Assembly: GCF_900090045.1 (NCBI RefSeq)
Contig: NW_021638297.1
Span: forward strand, 1-64,000
DNA from: Plasmodium malariae
Taxonomy: Eukaryota > Apicomplexa > Aconoidasida > Haemosporida > Plasmodiidae
DNA length: 64,000 nt
Direction of reading: 5' to 3'
Shown: in pieces, positions 50,801 through 61,617 of the stretch
Position numbering within the stretch: position 1 is the stretch's first letter
Layout of the letters: every line of letters starts with the position of its first letter
Program-made: the position numbers and the translations under genes
Notes under the pieces: model-generated
Database searches by the model: none
What the model saw: the letters and a program-made list of their open reading frames with translations, nothing else
What the model was told of the DNA's origin: nothing

Positions 50801-51020
50801 TGATTTATCAAATATAAGAAAAACCGTAAAAATTACGATATTTAAAATTAAAATTATACAAAATTAGTAAAAATATTTCCATTTTATTTTATTATTACCA
50901 TTATTATATTATGATAATGTTTTTTAAAAATAATAATCGTTTGTTCCACAATATAATGTTTATCAAATAGTAAACATTAGTAAGGAAATATAAATTAAAT
51001 TAGCATATATTCTCTTAATA
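47890..51020. other. Intergenic, no gene seen; part shared with 22 kb
   Basis: 3' flank of J: TGTAGATTTGAATGTCTTAA near 48071, and GTGAGGAATTATAAATATAT near 48548, also after C at about 16,930. Then a block at 48,870-49,510 similar to 22,140-22,770, then AT-rich DNA. No supported reading frame. Confidence 0.55.
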
Positions 51021-51435
51021 TACGGAACATTGTATTATCCACATTTTATACATTATGTATTTTATATAAAATGAATGATTTCAAGTATTAAGAAATTTTT
51101 ATTTTTATTTTATTTCGAAAATGATTAATAAAAAAATTATATAATTACCATAGTATATTAAATAACCAAATTAAGTATTTTAAATATTTCTGATTATTTT
51201 CAAAATTATGTTATAATTAATTTTAGATTTTAATAATAACACTATGATAAAAATATGATAATAAAAATTTATAGCTATCTTACATTTTCTGTACAGTAAA
51301 ATGTATTATACTTATTATATAGATATTATTAATTTTTTATGAAAAAAAAATCTAGTGTCCCTTGTCATTGAAAAGATATTTATTATCAGTAATTTGTTAT
51401 TAACAGGATATTGTACAACATTAAATATCTACACT
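50900..51435 (+). promoter_or_regulatory. Upstream region of gene K with conserved boxes
   Basis: Contains TTATGATAATG (about 50909) and TTTGTTCCACAATATAATG (50940-50958), shared with the orphan block at 24.24 kb, ATTTTATAC at 51043-51051 (diverged distal box, 385 bp before the ATG), and GTGTCCCTTGTCATT at 51355-51369 (67 bp before it). Confidence 0.42.
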
Positions 51436-52281
51436 ATGAAAAAGAAATTTAAGTTATTCTATTTTATTAAAATTGTGACCTTTATCTTTTTAACATGGAT
51501 ACATCGTTTTAATAGTGAATTGGTATGATATAATTTAATTAAAGATGCCTTTGTTATTCATTTTTATGTTTTTCTTGTTTCTATTAATATTTCTTATTAT
51601 ACTGTATTTATTTTTGTTTTTAAATCGTGAATATTACTTTTGTTATTTCAGAGTAACTTTTGTAAATATTTGAATGAGAACAAAATTAGTAATGAAAAAT
51701 TATGTACAAGAACTTATCGTTTACTAGCAAAGAATAAAAAGGAAGTGTGCTTAAATATCTTATGGAAAACGGAAGTTATTCCAAATAATGTAGTATACGA
51801 AAAGGTGAATATATATAATAATAAAAAAGTATCCAATATAAAAAATAAACTACGAAAAAAATGTACATCAAATAATTTAGGAGGCTATAAACAAGCTGGG
51901 AAATGTAAATCTTCTGCATACAATAGGGTAGATAACTATTATGGAAAAAAAATGTTAGACAAAATATATTATAAAAATGTACTTAGGTATAGTAGAAATG
52001 ATGATTTAAAGTTTATAAAAAAATGTATACAAAGAAAACGTGAGGTATTTTTTTTTTTATTTGTCTTCCATTTAGTAGTTGGAGTATCATATGCTCTATT
52101 ATTCAGTGTTTTTAGGAATATTGGGGGGGGCGCATTTAATGTTAATAATATATTAAAATTTTTTGTACCATTACAAATATTATGGATTATAGTTTTAGTA
52201 AGGCTTTTCTATATCTTAAGAAAAACTGTTATATATGAAAACCTATTACATTTAAAAAGTAAATTTCATTATACGGAGTAA
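51436..52281 (+). CDS. Plasmodium exported protein of the 'KIYYKN' family (gene K), two exons
   Basis: Join 51436-51522 and 51652-52281, 238 residues. Exon 1: MKKKFKLFYFIKIVTFIFLT, 29 codons. Intron 129 bp, GTATGA...TTATTTCAG, which is what F would have had before its acceptor changed. Exon 2: SNFCKYLNEN, R-L-L-A-K with R at residue 52, a Lys/Asn-rich linker, 'MLDKIYYKNVLRYSRNDDLK' as in F, then a basic stretch and two membrane segments (about 165-185 and 202-222). A G8 run at 52123-52130 codes three glycines between the membrane segments; long G runs are rare here. The stop TAA (52279) is earlier than in F: the next codons read HSLRKIVFYNT before TAA 52315, matching SFRKVVFYKD at the end of F. 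So either K lost its last 11 residues or F gained them. Function unknown. Confidence 0.85.
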
Positions 52282-52717
52282 CATTCCTTACGTAAAATAG
52301 TGTTTTATAACACTTAAAATATATAATTTACTAAATGTTTCACACAAATAACAAACATACATATAATTTAACAGATATAATAAGTAGATCTGCAGGTGAC
52401 AGGAGTTTTTGATTCTCAACAGAAAAAAACTACACTTATGATTTTTTTGTAAATTTAAATGTTTTAATTTCATACACATTTTATTTTAAAATGTTTTCTC
52501 AGTTTAGCATAATATTTTATTTTACATATATGTTTTTGCTAATAACTAGATTTTTTTCAAAAATATATGTAACTTGATATAAATATATAAAAAAATAGTT
52601 TATATATTTTCATTCATATATATGTCAATTTATATTAGTAATTATAAAAAATATATTCTCGATACTCTATTATATTATTTTAATCTTATTTGCTATTTAA
52701 TGAAGTAATTAAAAAAT

Positions 52718-52757
52718 GTAGAATTAGTCTTTTTAATTAAAAATAAAAGTGTCTTGT
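52718..52757 (+). repeat. Conserved ~40 bp 3'-flank box (copy after K)
   Basis: Ends TAATTAAAAATAAAAGTGTC then TTG; about 450 bp after the stop of K. A more diverged copy of the box after C, E, F and M. Confidence 0.4.
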
Positions 52758-52804
52758 TTTTCGATCGAAGAAACAATGTGAATAAATGTACTTATACTGT
52801 TATA

Positions 52805-52838
<34 letters not shown>

Positions 52839-52843
52839 TTTTT
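52805..52843. repeat. TA repeat joined to a T23 tract
   Basis: About eight TA units run straight into 23 consecutive T. It is the longest uninterrupted T homopolymer noticed in the window, prone to length change and to assembly error. Confidence 0.85.
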
Positions 52844-55800
52844 GTTTATATATAAAGAACGAATGAATTATGAATTGGATCAATCGTATCACATAAAATT
52901 TTTTTTTTAATTAAAAGATAAATTTGCTTTATGAGAGCTATTATTATATTTAAAAAAAAGAAAATTAATGAAAATTAATTTTATAGAATATATAATTTAG
53001 GATAGTATATATGATAATTATTGTTTATTCATATTGCTTTTTAATCTTTTTATTATTATAAAATATATTGTTTAATCAATAATAATACTTTTTTGTAAGT
53101 CACAAATAGGTGAAGAATATTTATGATATTCTAAATAGTAGAAGATGAAATGTAAACAACATTTTTGTTTATTTTAATAATTTTAATAATTTTATTACAA
53201 TAAGTGTTATTAATGAATTATAAATATTATTATATCTAAGTATTATTATACATTACAATCTATGGTTGATAGTATGTTCTACAATTTCAAGTAACATAGA
53301 ATATAATTTTTATATCTTTTTTAGTTATATTTGCATGAGTTTTCTTATTAATATCTATGTATAAGTAAAGGAATAAACATTTAATGATTAAAATTGGTTA
53401 TTTTATATATGTTTGTTTTATATTTTGTTCTGTATGTTTATTGAATTATACGTTTTATTATAGGCATATTAATTAATTTATCTCTATTTATTTATATATA
53501 TATATTTTTTTTTATTAAACTTATATTAGTTAAATATTTGTAAAATTTATAGTATATGAATATATTAAATAAGTTTTGAACATGGTAGATTAATTAAAAT
53601 AAAAAATTGTGTTAAAAAATACTAAGGTAAAATAAGTAAAATGTTAATGTAGTAAAACAGTAAATGAAAATAGAAATTTCACGCATTTTCATTATAAATT
53701 AAAGTATATACGTTTGTAATAATATATTTTTGTAGTTCTATTATTAGAAAATAGAAAAGTTGAAAAGAATTAATAAATCTATAATAAATATCCATGTAAA
53801 ATAATTGATCAATTGAACGATAGTTTAAGAATATTTTTTTTGAGCATATATGTAGTATACTATCATATATTTTTAATAATTATACTGGAATAAAAACATT
53901 ATATACCTTATAATTATATAATATTAATAACTTTAATGATTAGAAGGTGCATAATCAAATATAACGGGATAAATATTCAAGAAATATGGGTATTGTACGT
54001 GATATTTTAACTGAAATAATTCAAATAATATTAATATATATATATAATAATATCATACGTTTATGCTATATACATTTAAACCTGAAAATATTAAATATAT
54101 ATTGAATTAGGTTTCAGTTTTTTTCTGTGAAATATTGAGTATTTATTTGTGTTATTTAATTTTTATTAGAAATTTTTGGTGGAACATTATTAATTTTTTG
54201 AGTTATTACTAGATTGTTCTAGTGGATAACAGGATTATTATATTTATCATTTTATTATTATACATATATAATTTTGATTTAATACTATTTAATGAATATA
54301 TATTTAAAAATTTATCATAATATAAATTTATGGCAAAAAAGGATTTCTATTTATATACTTGACATATTTAAAAAAATATATCATTAAATATTTTTATTAA
54401 ATAAAGGGAAAAAGAAAAAGAATTTAAAAAAACAAATATGGAATATAATAATTGAGGAGAAAAAATTAATATAGTATCATATTATTAAATGTAATTTATA
54501 CGTTCTTATAACTTATTTTTTAATGTGCATATTAGAAGCTTCTACTTTTATTAATTTTTAAGAGTTGTCACAAATTTTATGTAAAAATTTTTGTTTAATT
54601 ATTTAATATATATATATTTTTTCGAATTCATAAAAGGACATAAAAGATAGAAGACCTGTATCAATATGAATACTTGAGTATGTACATATAATATAACTGT
54701 ATGATATATAATTAAGTCGATTTTTTTAACTTGATTAAATAATTAAAAAAAAAAATTAACTGTAGTATTTTTATTCTTACTTTTTAAATATATTAATGTG
54801 TTTTCTTAATATTTAACTTACTAAAATAAAATTAAGAAAATTGATTTTTCTTATTTTAATTAATAATAATATTTTTTTGAATAAGTATTTTCACTATTGT
54901 CAGTTCACTGTAAATATACTCAGAGTAAAATTCCTCAAATATATAATAATTTTTTCATTATACGAAATATTTATATTATTAGTGAATATTTATTGTTTAT
55001 ATATCCCCCCAAAATATTTTTTTAATAGTATATATTTATATAAATTTATTTGAATTTTTCTAAATTTTTTCATATGAAAAATTAGTAAATTATTTATATT
55101 CCTAAATATTTTCTATGATCCTTTTATATATCTCATATAATTATTTTTTTTGTTAATATAATTTGCAAAAAAATATTGCTATAAATATCTTTGAAATTAT
55201 AGAATTGCACAGAATAATTTATACTAAATATCTTTTTACCCCCTTTTTTTTATTATGTTAATAATATTCACTATATATGTTTATTTACATTTTTAAAAGG
55301 AACAATATAGAAATTAAAAATTTATTAATATTTTATTAAATAATAATAAATCATTTTCTGATTTGGATATAATTTATAACTTTGTAAAATCATTATAGAA
55401 ATATATAACTTTCAAAATTATATCTTTTTAAACTATATGCACATAATTTCACAGATTTCCTTGTAACAATAAATTTTATTTTATTATAACTGAATGGTTT
55501 ATAAAGAAAAAATATTTTTTTTTAGACAACTACTAATGTTTATAAAATTAAAAATATTCTTCATAATTTTATGTACTTTATCCATTATTTTTACAATTAA
55601 AATAATTAATATTATTTAACTGTAGGAGTAAATTCTGCAAAAAATAAATAAAATTAGAATTATTTTTTAGGATCTATGTAAAAGTTTATAATTAACTTCT
55701 GAATATAGTAAGTATATATTTTCTACATGTTATGCTTTATTTTTAATAAATAAACAGTTTTTATCACTGAATGAATAATATATATTTTTTTTTTTTATCT

Positions 55801-56075
55801 TATCTAATATTATTATTTTTAATATTTTATTTTATCATTATATTTATGTAAAATCTCTATATATAGAAATTATACAAATCAATTTTTAAGTTAAGTTTCG
55901 TTTGTAAAATTTAATATGAGTTACATATATATATGTATATATATTTATATTCCATTTATTTTCATTAAAATAAAATAAATTAAAAACTATATAGGTTTAT
56001 TTTGTCATATGAAAGAATTAATATATAAATAATATTTTTTTTAGTTAATATATAATAAAATTAAAGAACTATATA

Positions 56076-56970
56076 ATGAACGAAAATTTTAAGGCCCCAT
56101 TTTTTATTAGAATCTTTGCATTTATCTTCTTATTTTGGATATGTGATGATAATAATAATGTAGTATTATAATAATATTTCGTATTTTTTTTTTTTGAGCC
56201 TACGATTTATTTTTAAGAATAAACTTTTCCTAATATAGAAATACATATACTTGTAAATAATAAATATATATATATACTTTTTTTAGTATACCTGTTGTAA
56301 ATCTATGAAAACCTAGAATAAATTAGATGTCTATTTGTGTATTATAGCTAATAGGCTATTTTAAGAAATATCGTTGGATGCGTTATCGACTGGATATGCA
56401 TCAGATGACGAGGATGACACTAAATTAATGGATAAAAAGATATATATTTAAAAATGACAAAGACCATAATTCACGAAGAAAATTAATGAAAGAAATTTTA
56501 TTAAAAGCAGAGAAAAGGAATAAAAAGCTAAAATAAAGAAGTATTCTTCATTTAATATAATTGATTTATTTCTTAGAAAAGATATATCAATCCAATTATA
56601 ATACATAGATAAAATTAAGAATAACAAGAAAATAGTTATAAAAATTGAAATAATAAATATGTACAAGAAGGTATCTTTTGGAGTTATTCGACTTTTTTTA
56701 ATTATTCTGATAGAAATCCTATTATTATTATTATTTTTATTTTAGTTGGGGGCACCAACAACTTCAGGATCGGCTGACTATCAGACTGGTCATGAATACT
56801 CAGCGTCCATAATTTTATTATCTGCAATATCATTAGCAATATTTTTACTTTTAGTGTTTGTGTATCTTTTAGTTACATCATGTTTTAATTATACTTCGAA
56901 GAAGTTTGATAATTTTAAAATAAAAAAGGTAAGTGATTTAAAAATAAACTGTGATATTGATAATACTTAA
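56076..56970 (+). pseudogene. Pseudogene copy of exported-protein gene D (gene L), eight in-frame stops
   Basis: Exon 1 56076-56162 is open (29 codons, MNENFKAPFFIRIFAFIFLF). Intron 56163-56286 (124 bp, GTATTA...TTTTTTAG); its first 20 bases match the intron of D. Exon 2 keeps a single frame from 56287 to TAA 56968 but is interrupted by stops at 56314, 56362, 56449, 56455, 56467, 56521, 56599 and 56743. The R-x-L arginine (AGG) is at residue 52. 'YIDKIKNNKK' aligns with 'SIDKIKNNEE' of D, followed by the two hydrophobic segments. The last piece, 56746-56970 (LGAPTTSGS..., one membrane segment), is open by itself but lacks a leader. About 1.8 kb including 5' DNA is duplicated from the D locus or the reverse. 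Confidence 0.85.
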
Positions 56971-59900
56971 GTTAAAAAAAAAATTCTACATGGAATAAAG
57001 AGATTGTAAAATCCTTAAAATAATATATAAATAATACATATGAATATATTTATTTAATTTTTATTTTAGAACATACATATACTTAAGTATTTTGATAAGA
57101 AATATAAAAATACGTATTTTTAATCCCTAGTAATTTTCAATGTTTTATCTTGAAAATATAATTTATAGAGAATTCATTTAACGTAATTTTTATTTTTTGG
57201 CATAATATATGCATGTGTATATAAGTATTTTATTTATATGAATATATGTATATCGTAAATAAAATTAATTTATATATATGAATTATTATTATTGTATTAA
57301 ATTAATAGGAAATTCCTCGTTACTAATAACAAAAAATGGACATAATTAGTTTTTAGCTCTTTCACTTTTTTAGTTCAAAATGATTATTTGGTGATATAAT
57401 TAAAAAAAATGTGTTATTTTTTTAAATTAATTGTACGTATTTCTTTTTGGATTTTTTGAAACAGAAAAGGTGTATATGTTTTTTGGATTTTGTAAAAAGT
57501 AATTTTAACTAATTTTTATCGTGAATATTATTATAATATATCTATTATAGTACATTTAAATTTCAAATATGTTTTTAATATATTTTTAAATATTTGAATG
57601 TTTTATTTATGATAACATAAATGTGTAATAAAAAAAATTGTTTAAAAAATGAATCATATACTTCATTATTGTTTTAGAGGAATATTTATTCTTTTAAATA
57701 AATTTTTACTAAGTACATTTATTGGAGTACTTACTTTAAACTAGTTCTTAATTGAATTTCATAAAAATTACGTATTTATTATAAGGTATTTTTATAAATA
57801 TATTTCCTACCTTATTTTTTTCTTTTTAGTTAACATAATATATTTCAATATATTATTAAGTTATTTTGTTATATATATACATTATTTTGTATAATATTTT
57901 ATATAAAATTTACTATTAATGAGAGAACCAATTTAATTTTGCGTAGTAAATTTTTATTATGGAATAATATCTCTGATTATGGTTCCTATATAAATTCATT
58001 CATAATGACTTAAATTTTTTATAATAATACAGAATATCTTGTAACTCTATACTTTCTCTTACTTTTATTTTATATGTTAAATTTATTCATATACTAAAAT
58101 TTATAATGTAAAACACATATATGGAAAAAAATATGTATTTTGTCAATTTCATTTAAATTATCTATTTTTATAGAAAATTTTAAAATATAATTTAAAATTT
58201 TTTTTATAATGCAACGAGTAAAATATTTACTCTTGGTAATATGATATTATTACATGTTCAGTTCGATATTAAGCATATTAATAACTTAAAATGTATGAAT
58301 TAACATAATTCTCTTAAAAAATAAAATATCTAGAACAATTTAAATTAATTTTTTTAATTTATTAAATAATATAATTCATCATATCTCAGACGAAAACTGT
58401 ATAATTGAAAGTCCTTGTATAGAGTGTTCTTTATATATATATAAGTTTTGAACCGAGGTGGAAATATTAAATATATATTACTTCAAGTTCGTTAACATAT
58501 TTTTAAGTATATTAAAAATAATTTAACATATATAATAATGTTCATGAGTATAAGTTTTATTTATAATTTAATAACTGTTGGTGTATGATTTAAAATACTT
58601 TTTTTATTATATTATGAAAATAATAAAAATAATTAATATACACAATGTACCCTTCTTTATTATCTAAGATCCTTTAAAATATTCCTTATGAGTTGTATAT
58701 TAATTTAAAACTTTTTCCAATTTATAATATTGTTACATTTTATACTTTTGAAAAAGGTTGATACATCAAAAGCTAGAAAAATGAAAGAATATATATATAT
58801 ATAATAAAAAGTAGAGTATTAATAAAAGAAAAAAAACATATGAATAAATGTATTAATAATAAAAACGCAAGTATCTATATAATAAATAGATAAAATGATA
58901 TTAACTTATGTTTAAGAAATGGAATAGTATATTAAATTTTGTATTTTAACTTTTAACTTGGAGAATATTTTATACTCAACTATTTTTTGAGAAAGTCAAC
59001 TCAATGAATTACTGAATTGTGACTTAATACTAATTTATTTTACAAAATATTTAATATATCCCTTAATTATTATAGAAAGGGTATCATACCTTATTTTATA
59101 AACTAAAAAGACGTATAAATATTCCATTATAAATTTATTTACAGATATATATTTATAAAAATAATACTAAATATGGCATTTGAATAATATTATATATAAC
59201 GGGGAACGCTTTGTAGTACATGACGTATCTTAACATCTAATGACTCTCAAAATATATATATTACTATATGAATGTTTTAATGTATATATATATTTTTCTA
59301 CGATAAATATATTCATTTAATTTACATTTATATACATATATATATTTTTTTAAATATACTCTCTTTATAGTATGTGTTTATAAAACAATAGAACAAATTA
59401 TAAAATTGTTCGAAAACGCTCTTCAGAATAACGAATGTATGATATCATTAATATTTATTTCCCATCTATTTTATTATTTACAGAAAAATATTGTACATAA
59501 TATTTATTTGCAAATATATTTCAATCCAGTATCCTAGATATTATTACTAATGCATTCAAAGAATATTAGCCAATGTTATTTTTTCATTTTTTTTTTTATT
59601 CATAAAAGTTTATTTATATGAATAAAATAAGAAAAAAAAAGATTTTTTATAAATTTTTTTAATGTAATATATATAAGAATGAAATTCTTTCTAAAACATA
59701 TCTAATGTATAATAATATTAAAATTTTATGATACAGTAACAAAGAATTCATATGCATAATACCTTTTAAAATAAAACATTTTCCATAAATTAAGTAATAT
59801 AATAAAATTCTAATTTCTAACAAATGTATTATAATTCAACGAAAATTTTATGTAATGTTAGTTACTATGATATAACATATAATGTAAAAGTTCTTTCTTT

Positions 59901-60040
59901 AAAAAACTATTTTTTTGTTTAATTTTATAATTAGATCATTTAATTATAAGAAACAAATTTAATAAAAGTCAGTCTGAATTTATTAAAACTACATGTACGA
60001 AAAAATAATTGAAATTATAAATTAATGCCTCAATACATAA
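56971..60040. other. Intergenic, no gene seen
   Basis: Begins with 3'-flank-like DNA (TAGTTCAAAATGATTATTTG near 57371, as after A at about 5,172). The interval 57,960-59,300 has scattered G+C but no reading frame on either strand. TA tracts lie near 58787-58804 and 59283-59292. Right end: weak distal-box-like TAGTGCATATACTATCTAT at about 60042, some 275 bp before M. Confidence 0.5.
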
Positions 60041-60333
60041 TAGTGCATATACTATCTATATTTGGTACATTTTTTATTTTGATTAAACTCACTGTAATTA
60101 TATATTGGGATATAGTTTTTTTTTTTTTTTTTTTTAATTGTTTAATAAAATATTATTTTATTTACACTTCAAGGAAATATTTTTATACATTTTGAATATT
60201 TTATAAATGATTTAAATTATATTATTTTTATTTAAAGTAGGTATTTATAAATAAAATTAGGATATGAATTTTATAATATATTTTAGTAATATTGTTTTGT
60301 TATTAAATATATTACGGTTTAATGAACTATAAC

Positions 60334-61124
60334 ATGGATCACAAAATTAAGTCACCGTTTATTTTTAAAATTGCTATTTTTATCGTTTTAACTTGGATAT
60401 GTTATTTTTACAATGATTTGGTATTACAATATTCATTAAGGAATTTTGTATTTTTTATTTTTTCTGATACTTATTCTTATTAATACTATATTTTATAATA
60501 AAATTGTTTATTTTTATAAATAATAAATATTTTTTTTTTTTTTAGACTACATTTAATAAGTACATAGGGATATACACCCTTGACAGGAAATTATATATAA
60601 GATATAATAGAATACTAGGTAAATATGAAAAAGAAAAAGTTTCAAATATTGTAGGGATGAATGAACTAATACATAAATATGAACAGAAGAATGATAAATA
60701 TGGAAATAGAAAAAAAGGCCAATCAAATATGTGTTCATTATATAAGGAAGAGTTCAATAAGCAATTAAAGGGACATAAATATTTAGTATTTGAAGGGAAA
60801 AAATTGTCTCATTTTGAAAGAACATTATTCAAACATCTTGATTATATAGATTTTATTAGAAAAAATCCAACAATTAGTGATAAGAGCTACAGAAATATAA
60901 TTTTCAAAGAATATGCACTACTAATATATTTGCCTTTTTTATTACTTTCGTGGGGATACATACTGCCTATAATAAAATATTCGGTAAAGAAACCAGAAGT
61001 ATCTGATTTTCATTTCATATTATTTTGCGTTCCAGTCGCTATATTATTTACTATATTTATGTTAGGGGTTGCTTATACACTTATAAAAATTAAAAAACAT
61101 AAAAGATTTGTGAAGAAGCAATAG
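60334..61124 (+). CDS. fam-l protein (gene M), short form, two exons
   Basis: Join 60334-60420 and 60546-61124, 221 residues, about 55 fewer than A, E and I. Exon 1: MDHKIKSPFIFKIAIFIVLT, 29 codons, context TATAACATGG. Intron 125 bp, GTATTA donor, acceptor after a T-rich tract (TTTTTTTAG). Exon 2 opens TTFNKYIGIY; the R-I-L-G-K motif has R at residue 51, one less than in the others. Linker, then core FEGKKLSHFERTLFKHLDYI and FIRKNPTISDKSYRNII, first membrane segment about 160-180, a short connecting loop (most of the usual 50-60 residue loop is missing), second membrane segment about 187-210, and the basic end KIKKHKRFVKKQ. The core marks it as fam-l although it is diverged. No stops or shifts. 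Likely exported; role unknown. Confidence 0.87.
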
Positions 61125-61576
61125 GAAAAATTATAATAAGAAATATAGTTTTTCTTTAGAGAGGCCAATAATAAGGAGAATAAAATCTAATATCCTTAGT
61201 GATGTACCTAGTAAACATGTGAATAATTAATAAAATTTCATAAATACTATAGAGTATACCAGAAGTTATTGATAAACTGCATTTAAAATATATGCTCTTA
61301 GTTTTTTTACAGTTTGATTATTATAGTGTTTTTAAATATTTATTTTAAGATTTTGTTTTACGTCAATCATATATTAAGTGGTGGTATTTATATTTGTATA
61401 TTTAAAATTATTCCAGTTAATATTGTATATATTTTTTTTCTATATTTAATATATAGTAACACAGTTTATATAATTTTATTGAAGCGTGATAATTTGTATT
61501 AGAAGTAGGAAGTGTTTGTTTGGATATTTGATATTGCTTTAGTCTAAAATGATTTTTTGTTGTAGTAACACTAATA

Positions 61577-61617
61577 GGGTATTATTAGTTTTAAATTAAA
61601 AGTAAATGTGTCTTTTT
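61577..61617 (+). repeat. Conserved ~40 bp 3'-flank box (copy after M)
   Basis: GGTATTATTAGTTTT then AAATTAAAAGTAAATGTGTC, about 452 bp after the stop of M; the best match is the copy after gene F. Confidence 0.5.

Larger units (their letters stand above)
52282..55649. other. Intergenic: 3' flank of K, TA/T tract, then duplicated block upstream of L
   Basis: The former coding tail of K (52282-52317) is followed by family 3'-flank pieces. A TA repeat merges into T23 at 52805-52843. From about 55,150 the sequence matches that before gene D (18,300 onward; for example the region around GAATTGCACAGAATAAT, 55,200). The open frames at 52288-52479 (-) and 54841-55053 (+) are translations of flank DNA and are not accepted. 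Confidence 0.55.

Noticed and set aside
54841..55053. 70-codon open frame, plus strand
   Set aside because: Low-complexity Ile/Asn/Tyr/Phe translation lying in DNA that resembles the flank before gene D.
56746..56970. Stand-alone 74-codon gene with a membrane segment
   Set aside because: It is the last open piece of pseudogene L, in frame with the exon 2 upstream across stop 56743.
61314..61502. 62-codon hydrophobic frame after gene M
   Set aside because: It lies over the conserved 3'-flank pieces that also follow C, E and I, where the frame is not kept.
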